From Roseovarius sp. (GTDB taxonomy: Bacteria; Pseudomonadota; Alphaproteobacteria; Rhodobacterales; Rhodobacteraceae): 7,993 nt of DNA. Position 1 is the stretch's first letter, and every line of letters begins with the position of its first letter. Position numbers and translations under genes: made by a program. The notes beneath the pieces were generated by a model. That model did not search any database, was not told the origin of the DNA, and saw nothing but the letters and a program-made list of their open reading frames with translations. The DNA lies in NCBI GenBank assembly GCA_021767845.1, contig JAASSQ010000126.1, positions 1-7,993 of the forward strand, given 5' to 3'. Of this stretch, positions 1 through 7,303 are shown piece after piece.

Positions 1-39
1 CTCCGCCAAATTGGCTCACAAGTCATTGACTTTAAAAGA

Positions 40-156
40 TTATTTTTTATGTCTGATGTCATACATGCCAATCAGCATGCCAACCTGAGAGTATTCAAGA
101 AACGGCATTAAGTACTCGAAATCTTTTTTGAATGCGCTTTTGGCCCAAGTGTTTGG
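40..156 (-). other. Open frame continuing 38 codons past the amber stop of the 217-residue gene
   Basis: Directly after the TAG at 159-157 the same frame stays open for 38 codons until TAA at 42-40. It encodes a peptide ending MLIGMYDIRHKK. An internal ATG at 108-106 could start a 22-residue peptide, but no good ribosome binding site precedes it. It may be chance, a C-terminal extension cut off by a recent amber mutation, or a readthrough product. Apart from this, positions 1-156 show nothing recognisable. Confidence 0.2.
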
Positions 157-810
157 CTATTTTTTCAATAATTCCTGTAGTTCTATAAACTTAGTATTGA
201 AGAAAATGGCCGCTACATGCGCAATTTCTTGAGGCGAGCTTTCACGAAGCTCTTGGCCCGCTAAGCGGGTTGGCACCTTAAATGTTTCATTTTTTGTTTC
301 GGACTGAATATCTCTCAAGCTAATTTCGGCGGGATTCTGAACCGCTCCGCCATGAGGAATGCCGCTAAGCGACTTTATGACGCCATTCTCTAGTTGAATT
401 CTCGCGTTCGATCCGAATGCGCGAACATCGCCATTATCAATGATCACTGCCCCATCGAGACCGAAATCCACACTTCCGCCCAATTGCCCAAAACCTGGAA
501 TATCTACTGAAGCGTGCTGATAATCAGCACTGGGCTCTAACCCATACTCGGTTGCATTTCGTGCTTCGCGAAGAAAGATTAGCCCCTGATCGTTTTTAGT
601 GAACTCGTTCTTGAGCCTATTAGCCCAAGGCTTAGAGGCGGTATGCTTACTTCCAACCTTGATCAAGCGATACATTCCTTTTCGAAATGCTTCTAAAAAA
701 CTCTCCCATGCCTCGCGTAGATGGATTGCATCGGTAGCACCATCTAAGCTCTCACGCGCACGCCAAACTTTTTCGGCATCTCGTGCTATCTCTGAAAGTC
801 CTCTAACCAT
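157..810 (-). CDS. Unrecognised 217-residue protein in an AT-rich segment
   Basis: I do not recognise this protein. It starts at an ATG at 810-808 and ends at an amber TAG. The first ~95 residues look mostly helical (for example EAWESFLEAFRKGMYRLI at 33-50) and include ARNATEYG at 83-90. That resembles the ARN-x-x-E-H signature seen in some HEPN-like helical proteins, but tyrosine stands where histidine is usual, so a nuclease role is not supported. Residues ~100-150 look beta-rich, with many Gly, Asp and Val, and the C-terminus is helical (EIAHVAAIFFNTKFIELQELLKK region, 195-217). It has no cysteine, signal peptide or membrane segment, so it is probably cytoplasmic. GC content and codon use are clearly lower than in the rest of the window, suggesting separate transfer. 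No Shine-Dalgarno precedes the ATG. I am fairly sure it is a real gene; its function is unknown. Confidence 0.72.
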   Translation of the reverse strand: MVRGLSEIARDAEKVWRARESLDGATDAIHLREAWESFLEAFRKGMYRLIKVGSKHTASKPWANRLKNEFTKNDQGLIFLREARNATEYGLEPSADYQHASVDIPGFGQLGGSVDFGLDGAVIIDNGDVRAFGSNARIQLENGVIKSLSGIPHGGAVQNPAEISLRDIQSETKNETFKVPTRLAGQELRESSPQEIAHVAAIFFNTKFIELQELLKK

Positions 811-847
811 GAAAAAATTTTAAGAGATTTTCTGCTGGTGCAATCGG
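811..847 (-). promoter_or_regulatory. Putative promoter of the 217-residue gene, possibly giving a leaderless mRNA
   Basis: Read on the minus strand, a TTGCAC hexamer is followed after 15 bases by TAAAAT, then TTTTTC and the ATG. TAAAAT is a good sigma-70 -10 box. Initiation about seven bases after it would fall on or next to the start codon, which fits the absence of a Shine-Dalgarno. The 15-base spacer is short, so the -35 box is doubtful. This is motif matching only. Confidence 0.35.
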
Positions 848-884
848 CAACTCAGAAACCATCGCCGCGCCTACCGGGAAACGA

Positions 885-1082
885 ATCGGCCGAACCGCTA
901 CTCAGGCCAAGGCGCGGCTGGCGCACGGTGACTTCCTGCCGTGGATCGAGGCCGAGTTCGGGACGTCGGACTGGACAGCGTAGAGCATGATGCGTGTTGC
1001 TGAGCGGTTTGCCAAATCCGAGATTATCCGGGATTTTCCACCCACCACCCTCTACGCGCTTGCGGCCCCGTCCACGCCGGAC
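885..1082 (+). pseudogene. DUF3102-type protein fragment with in-frame amber stop
   Basis: The forward frame reads IGRTATQAKARLAHGDF, then LPWIEAEFG, TSDWTA, a TAG stop at 981-983, and in the same frame SMMRVAERFAKSEIIRDF followed by PPTTLYALAAPSTP. I recognise this as the core of DUF3102 proteins, where a stretch like AK-x-x-L-x-HG-x-F-x-PWIEAEFG is followed by TAR/TAQ-x-x-M-x-VAERF and LYALAAPSTP. The match continues across the stop without a frame change, so TAG probably replaced CAG, AAG or a similar codon. Homology fades upstream of ~885, close to the switch to AT-rich DNA, and stops after ~1082, beside the terminator of the opposite operon. No start codon or complete domain is present, so it is a truncated relic. 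DUF3102 genes are often found on plasmids and phages, and their function is poorly known. Confidence 0.7.
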
Positions 1083-1116
1083 GGAAAAGGCCGGGGCGTT
1101 GGATGCCGCCCCGGCC
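1081..1116 (-). terminator. Rho-independent terminator-like hairpin ending the minus-strand block
   Basis: GGCCGGGGC (1089-1097) and GCCCCGGCC (1108-1116) form a perfect 9-bp GC stem with a 10-base loop. On the minus strand the stem is followed at once by TTTTCCG (run at 1088-1085), the layout of an intrinsic terminator. It lies ~186 bases downstream of the last minus-strand ORF and is oriented to stop the stress-gene transcript before the AT-rich segment. The T-run is short, so efficiency is uncertain. Confidence 0.6.
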
Positions 1117-1301
1117 CGTGGGCAGGCGTTGGATGCCACCGTGCCCGACCAGCCTCGCCACTCAAGCGATCCGGCCTCGCGCCGCGCCCCCGAGGAGTCC
1201 GATCAAGGAAAGGGGCCGCGCCGTCTGGCGGTTATGACGACACTCACCAGTTGCCGGGTCGCTTTGCGATGAAGCCACGCGGGCGCGACCAGCCTTATCC
1301 G
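1083..1301. other. Gene-poor spacer between DUF3102 fragment and the 64-residue ORF
   Basis: Apart from the terminator hairpin and the 13-bp direct repeat, I see no gene here. Open frames on either strand have no recognisable family and no ribosome binding site. A loose imperfect palindrome spans ~1170-1206 but has too many mismatches to call. Confidence 0.5.
1095..1137. repeat. Direct repeat GGCGTTGGATGCC, two copies
   Basis: GGCGTTGGATGCC occurs at 1095-1107 and again at 1125-1137, exactly 30 bases apart. The first copy overlaps the right part of the first terminator arm and its loop. It may be a local duplication connected with the recombination breakpoint after the DUF3102 fragment. Two copies do not establish a function. 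Confidence 0.5.
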
Positions 1302-1496
1302 TCAGATCCGGCCCATCTTCGCGAGCCGAGCTTTATTGATCTGAAACGCAAACCGCACTTGGTCCGGGCTGACCTCGGCCAGATGACAGACCAGCACAAG
1401 ATCCTTGCTCCAGATCCAGCCGATCTCGTTTCCTCGGGCGCAGTCTTGCAGGCCGATCAGCAGCACCTGCAGCCACAGAACGCGCTCGCCGATCAT
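1302..1496 (-). CDS. Small hypothetical protein, 64 residues, possibly 5'-truncated by a frameshift
   Basis: The ORF starts at ATG 1496-1494 (MIGERVLWLQVLLIGLQDC) and ends with KARLAKMGRI and TGA. I do not recognise a named family. The pattern of a hydrophobic helix, then a Gly-Asn-Glu-Ile-Gly-Trp turn, then a second helix containing SPDQVRFAF resembles small soluble helical proteins rather than a membrane protein. No ribosome binding site precedes the ATG. Immediately upstream, a different frame reads HLAAFEALMQRRTAS and then stops at a TGA that overlaps this ATG, so the original protein may have begun there and been frameshifted. The same frame also runs on without a stop from the displaced 3' end of grpE, so translation could come from that fusion. 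It may be a pseudogene. Confidence 0.4.
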   Translation of the reverse strand: MIGERVLWLQVLLIGLQDCARGNEIGWIWSKDLVLVCHLAEVSPDQVRFAFQINKARLAKMGRI

Positions 1497-1540
1497 GAGG
1501 CCGTCCGACGCTGCATGAGCGCCTCGAACGCGGCCAGATG

Positions 1541-2106
1541 CCGCGCTGACGGTGACGCGGGCGGGGCGGATCAGATGCTGGCCGATGGCAAGGCCTGGCC
1601 GGTGCAGAACGAGAACCTGCCCGGGGTCCGTGTCGCCCCCGTCTTCTGCATCTGCATCGCCTCGTGCAGCGCTGGATCGAAGGCTGTCTTCTCTGGGGCG
1701 ATGGTACACACGCCAAGCGCTTTCAGCCCGGTCTCGAAAACGCCGCGGGTGTTGCGCAACCCTTCCAGATGCGCAGCGAACCGGGGCTCTTCGTCATCGG
1801 GGTCGTTCCTGGCGGCCTCGATCCCGAGCGCCAGCGCGTCGAGCGCGGGATCCAGCGACTCGGCGGCCAGCGCGATACCGTGCTCGCGCCCTTCCACGCG
1901 CGCGGCATCGGTGCGCTTGCGCGCATTCTCCGCAGCTGCCAGCGCGCGTTTCCTCTTGCCGGTCAGGCGGCCGATCTTTTCCCTTTTGGCGGACTTCGCT
2001 TCGACGGATGGCTCCTCCTTGGTCGGTGCATCGTCCAGCCTGGATGAATCGTTCCCCATGGCAGCGGCCGATGTTCGCTCGTCTTTTTCGTTCTCACCCG
2101 TCCTCC
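1541..2106 (-). pseudogene. grpE: GrpE nucleotide-exchange factor, frameshifted
   Basis: GrpE is the dimeric co-chaperone that releases ADP from DnaK. The main frame holds an acidic N-terminal tail (NDSSRLDDAPTKEEPSVEAK), a long helix with RALAAAENARKR, the core LDPALDALALGIEAAR, then HLEGLRNTRGVFETGLKALGV and the hallmark FDPALHEAM. After HEAMQMQ this frame loses GrpE character. The next frame continues with EDGGDTDPGQVLVLHRPGL, then AIGQHLIRPARVTVSAA, which is the C-terminal beta-domain pattern (usually G-x-V-x-x-V-x-x-x-GY-x-x-G-x-x-x-LRPA-x-V-x-V). The shift falls at ~1635-1650, in a GCAGATGCAGA repeat next to a G5 run. The best-placed start, GTG at 2097-2095 behind GGAGG at 2106-2102, is also out of frame with the body. 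The ATG at 2059 is in frame but lacks a clear ribosome binding site. No stop follows the GrpE-like end, and the frame runs on into the next ORF. A chromosomal grpE presumably serves the cell. Confidence 0.8.
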
Positions 2107-2136
2107 ACTCCTTTCGGTGCACCACACGATCGCGCG

Positions 2137-2183
2137 CGTGGCGGCCTGTCTAGCCGAACGGCGATTCCCGTCAGGCCGCCACG
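2137..2183. repeat. Perfect 12-bp inverted repeat between yfdX and grpE remnants
   Basis: CGTGGCGGCCTG (2137-2148) and CAGGCCGCCACG (2172-2183) are exact reverse complements around a 23-base loop. The hairpin sits in the ~95-base gap between the yfdX tail and the grpE ribosome binding site. No T-run follows on either strand, so it is not a classical terminator. It could be an RNA processing or stabilising hairpin, a Rho-linked pause site, or a protein-binding palindrome. Confidence 0.6.
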
Positions 2184-2202
2184 GGCAATCGCTTCGCGAT
2201 CC

Positions 2203-2489
2203 TCAATCCAAGATCTGCCGCTTCAGCCGGGTGAAACTGTCGGCGATCTTGTCGAAGACGTCGTCAGCGCCTCCCTGGTCTTGTCGTGCGCGTTCGTCGC
2301 GTCCTTGAGCAGGGTCTGGCGCTTCTCTTCGACCTTCGCGGCTGCCCCGTCCTTCACCGGCTCGCTGACGGCGGCATTGGTGTCGGATGTCGGCGGCTGC
2401 TCGTCGGCCTGGGCGACTGCCGGCGTCAAGGTCAGCATCGTTGACGGAGCAAACGTGCTGACGGCCGCCATTTTCGTCTGATCGCACAT
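2203..2489 (-). pseudogene. yfdX: yfdX-like gene reduced by an internal deletion
   Basis: YfdX-family proteins are small, mainly periplasmic, acid/heat-stress proteins and are regular members of tLST cassettes. Here ATG at 2489-2487, behind AAAGGAG, opens with MCDQTKMAAVSTFAPSTM and a hydrophobic segment ending AVAQA-DE, a signal-peptide-like end with cleavage likely after residue 28. The next segment, KVEEKRQTLLKDATNAHDK followed by TREALT, resembles the first helix of YfdX. From ~2265 the frame becomes nonsense and stops at 2223, giving 88 residues. The adjacent frame encodes DDVFDKIADSFTRLKRQILD ending at 2203, which resembles the terminal FFDKI-x-x-x-x tail of cassette YfdX proteins. The middle of the usual ~200+ residue family is missing. 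I infer an internal deletion that joined both ends out of frame. The family call is moderate because so little remains. Confidence 0.6.
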
Positions 2490-2590
2490 TGTTTTTCTCC
2501 TTTCGTCATGCACCCTTCGTCGGCACGGTTCGGGAGAACATGCCGGCGGACGTGCGGCCAGGTCGGGACGCCTGCGCGCCGCAATCCGTG

Positions 2591-3100
2591 TCATCGGCTG
2601 CCGATCGTCGTGCCCGCCCAGGCCGGCGGATCGGAGGCGGGAAAGGAGTCGAGAGATGCGAGCACCACCGGATCGGTCTCGTGCGTCGCGGGAGCGGATT
2701 TGCGCGAGCCAGTCTTCTCGCGCGGCACCGGGCCGTCGAGCGGCTTGAGCGGGCGGAACATCGGCTCCGGCGCCCGCCGCGCCGGGTTCTCCCGGTCATC
2801 ACGGACGATGTAGTTCCAATCCATCCGTTCGGCGTAATCCACCGCGCTTTCGCGATCGGGAAAGCTCAGACGGACGGGGCGGTAGGGATCGCGCGTCGCT
2901 GTCCAGCCCATGAGCGGCTCGATTTCGGCCGCCTGTACGGGCTCGAATTCGAGGATCCAGTGGCGCGGACGCGGCCCCGACTGCATGAGGTTGCGCGACG
3001 GGCGGTAGATGATCGCCGTCGGCACATCGGGCGCACGCAGATCCATGCCCGGAACTCTCGGCCGGAACGGCGGGCGGTTGTGTCCACGTCTGTCGAACAT
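2591..3100 (-). CDS. Small protein with NDUFS4-type (ETC complex I subunit) domain
   Basis: The 169-residue product starts at ATG 3100, preceded by AAAAGGAG with a 6-base gap; this start is preferred over an upstream ATG that overlaps hdeD. Residues ~28-102 match the NDUFS4 / ETC complex I subunit family: PTAIIYRPSRNLMQSG (27-42), HWILEFEP (47-54), EPLMGWTATRDPYRPVRLSF (61-80), AVDYAERMDWNYIV (86-99). The family comprises soluble accessory proteins of NADH:quinone oxidoreductase, and alphaproteobacteria carry a chromosomal version of ~100 residues. This copy adds a basic, proline-rich N-terminus and a C-terminal extension with LDSFPASDPPAW (150-161), a motif I have seen at the ends of small alphaproteobacterial proteins. 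It has no signal peptide or membrane segment. It lies 31 bases after hdeD, probably in the same transcript. Whether it binds complex I or has been recruited to a stress role is unknown. Confidence 0.8.
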   Translation of the reverse strand: MFDRRGHNRPPFRPRVPGMDLRAPDVPTAIIYRPSRNLMQSGPRPRHWILEFEPVQAAEIEPLMGWTATRDPYRPVRLSFPDRESAVDYAERMDWNYIVRDDRENPARRAPEPMFRPLKPLDGPVPREKTGSRKSAPATHETDPVVLASLDSFPASDPPAWAGTTIGSR

Positions 3101-3131
3101 GACGCTCTCCTTTTCTTGGGGCCGCCCGGGC

Positions 3132-3767
3132 TCACGCCGCGCCGCGGGATGTGGCGTCATTCGCGTTCCCCTTCGCCTTGCGAAGCCTGAGGCCCAGCAG
3201 GATCATGACGATGCCGAAGAATACGGCGTAGATCGCCAACACCCAGCCGAGCGCCAGCAGGCTTTGCGCCGGATAGGCAAACAGGAACCACACGACGAAA
3301 AGTCCCAGCAGAGTCGAGACGATCCCGCTTAGCCCGAGCCAGATCTCGCCCTCGATCTCCTTGCGCAGCCGGATCGCGGTCACGAGTTCGAATAGCCCCG
3401 AGAAGACCGACCAGAAGGCGATGCTGGCCCAGAGAAAGACCGCGAGCACGAAGGTCGCGATGAAAGGCGTGATGAGGACCACCAGCCCCGTCAATATGCC
3501 GAGCACGCCGCTGAGGGCCAGCCAGCCCCAGCGTTCCTCCCGGCGCACGTGACGCACAGCGGCGACAAGGCCGAAGACGCCATCGGCGAAGGCGAAAGCG
3601 CCGAAGACCAGCGTCAGCGCAAGGATGGCCTCCGCCGGCATCAGCCAGGCAAGAACCGCAATGACGAGCGCCAGGACGCCGCGCAGGACGAACGCCCACC
3701 AGTTCTCGGACAGGCTGCACAGGAATTCCTCGATCGGCGTCTGGGGATTCGTGTTTGTCGTCGTCAT
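3132..3767 (-). CDS. hdeD: HdeD-family (DUF308) membrane stress protein
   Basis: HdeD is an inner-membrane protein linked to acid and high-density stress resistance and is a standard tLST component. The 211-residue product has six predicted membrane segments at about 22-42, 46-72, 83-101, 104-132, 145-165 and 168-194. Short charged loops separate them (RHVRREER at 72-79, RLRKEIEGE at 133-141), giving the usual three helix pairs of DUF308. The ENWWAFVLRGVLALVIAVLA stretch at 21-40 is typical of the family. I chose ATG 3767 because AGGAG lies six bases upstream; the in-frame ATG at 3773 abuts that AGGAG directly. That upstream ATG overlaps the stop codon of the preceding gene as ATGA, so translational coupling is likely. 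The gene is open, of normal length and shows no damage. Confidence 0.9.
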   Translation of the reverse strand: MTTTNTNPQTPIEEFLCSLSENWWAFVLRGVLALVIAVLAWLMPAEAILALTLVFGAFAFADGVFGLVAAVRHVRREERWGWLALSGVLGILTGLVVLITPFIATFVLAVFLWASIAFWSVFSGLFELVTAIRLRKEIEGEIWLGLSGIVSTLLGLFVVWFLFAYPAQSLLALGWVLAIYAVFFGIVMILLGLRLRKAKGNANDATSRGAA

Positions 3768-3769
3768 TT

Positions 3770-4234
3770 TCATCTCCTTTCAGTGACCGGCGTGCTCGGC
3801 CATGCTCGTTTCGCCATGTGAGCGGCCATCGCCGCCGCGATACGGTCGTGGTCTTCCAGAGGTTGCGGGATATGCGCCGTCCGGGCCAGCGCGTCCGCCA
3901 ACGCGGCTTCGACGCTGTCCGGCGCTTGGCTGGCCTCGTGCAGGCGTTGATGCAAGCATGCGCGCGCAACCTCGGCGGTGCACGACACCTCTTCCGCGGA
4001 CGGCTTCACCACCGCGGCCGTCTGTTGCGGCGTCTCTTCCTCCATGTGGAGCCGCTGGACGACTTTGCGCCAGAGCGCGGGCAGGTCCGCCTCTGCCCGG
4101 TCCTGTGCTGGCGGCAGCAGCTGGCCGATCCGCGCGCGCCGCTTCTCCAGTAGCGCCGCCTCGTGGCGGATCACTTCGGGGGCGCGGTGCCAGCCGTGGG
4201 ACTCGAGATTGTGAAAAGCTGTCATCACATTCAT
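3770..4234 (-). CDS. Histidine-rich hypothetical protein between clpG and hdeD
   Basis: I do not recognise a named family. The start is ATG 4234, behind GGGGAG with a short spacer, giving 154 residues. The sequence looks almost wholly helical and soluble, with 10 histidines (8, 13, 16, 24, 63, 95, 99, 121, 129, 139) and two cysteines (85, 93). The spacing CTAEVARACLHQRLH (85-99) and EDHDRIAAAMAAHM (127-140) recalls helical metal-binding proteins such as hemerythrin-like folds, but I cannot match the hemerythrin ligand set. There is no signal peptide or membrane segment. The stop codon lies against the hdeD start, so it is very probably co-transcribed and coupled with hdeD. Its place right after clpG suggests a stress role or a clpG/hdeD-associated accessory function, which is inference only. 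Confidence 0.7.
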   Translation of the reverse strand: MNVMTAFHNLESHGWHRAPEVIRHEAALLEKRRARIGQLLPPAQDRAEADLPALWRKVVQRLHMEEETPQQTAAVVKPSAEEVSCTAEVARACLHQRLHEASQAPDSVEAALADALARTAHIPQPLEDHDRIAAAMAAHMAKRAWPSTPVTERR

Positions 4235-4265
4235 CTGGCTCCCCTGAAGGCGGTATCCTTGCCGA

Positions 4266-4294
4266 GGGATGCGAGGTTGTACGCCACGCATCCC
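4266..4294. repeat. Hairpin just downstream of clpG
   Basis: GGGATGCG (4266-4273) and CGCATCCC (4287-4294) are exact reverse complements with a 13-base loop. On the minus strand the hairpin begins ~10 bases after the clpG stop and ends ~30 bases before the next start. No T-run follows, so it is more likely a 3' stabilising or partial attenuation structure than a full terminator. Confidence 0.45.
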
Positions 4295-4303
4295 CGGGGT
4301 GCG

Positions 4304-7207
<2,904 letters not shown>

Positions 7208-7303
7208 TTTTCTCTCCCAAATGTTTTCAATCGACGCCTTTGCCGATGGTAAGCTCATCCGATCGCGCGCGCCTTGACCTCGGACAAAGCGCAAGCGTTT
7301 GCC
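7208..7303. other. degP-clpG intergenic spacer
   Basis: These 96 bases hold the clpG ribosome binding site (GGGAGAG, six bases from ATG 7207). I found no convincing sigma-32 or sigma-70 promoter pair, and no terminator. A GC alternation (GCGCGCGATCG) is present but unstructured. clpG may be transcribed together with degP. Confidence 0.4.

Noticed and set aside
157..810. HEPN toxin interpretation of the AT-rich gene
   Set aside because: The ARN-x-x-E part resembles HEPN-like proteins, but the expected histidine is a tyrosine and no partner antitoxin gene is visible.
1170..1206. Imperfect palindrome GATC...CCTCG / CGAGG...GATC
   Set aside because: Too many mismatches inside the arms to support a hairpin or operator.
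987..2153. 388-codon plus-strand frame from the DUF3102 fragment rightwards
   Set aside because: Only the first ~32 codons are DUF3102-like; the rest runs antisense to the small ORF and grpE and has Ser/Ala/Arg-rich shadow composition.
1552..2481. 309-codon plus-strand frame opposite grpE and yfdX
   Set aside because: Arg/Ser/Pro-rich translation, no ribosome binding site, and the opposite strand has recognisable families.
7208..7303. Search for a heat-shock (sigma-32) promoter before clpG
   Set aside because: A TTGAAA sequence lies too close to the start codon for a -10 box to fit; no credible pair was found.
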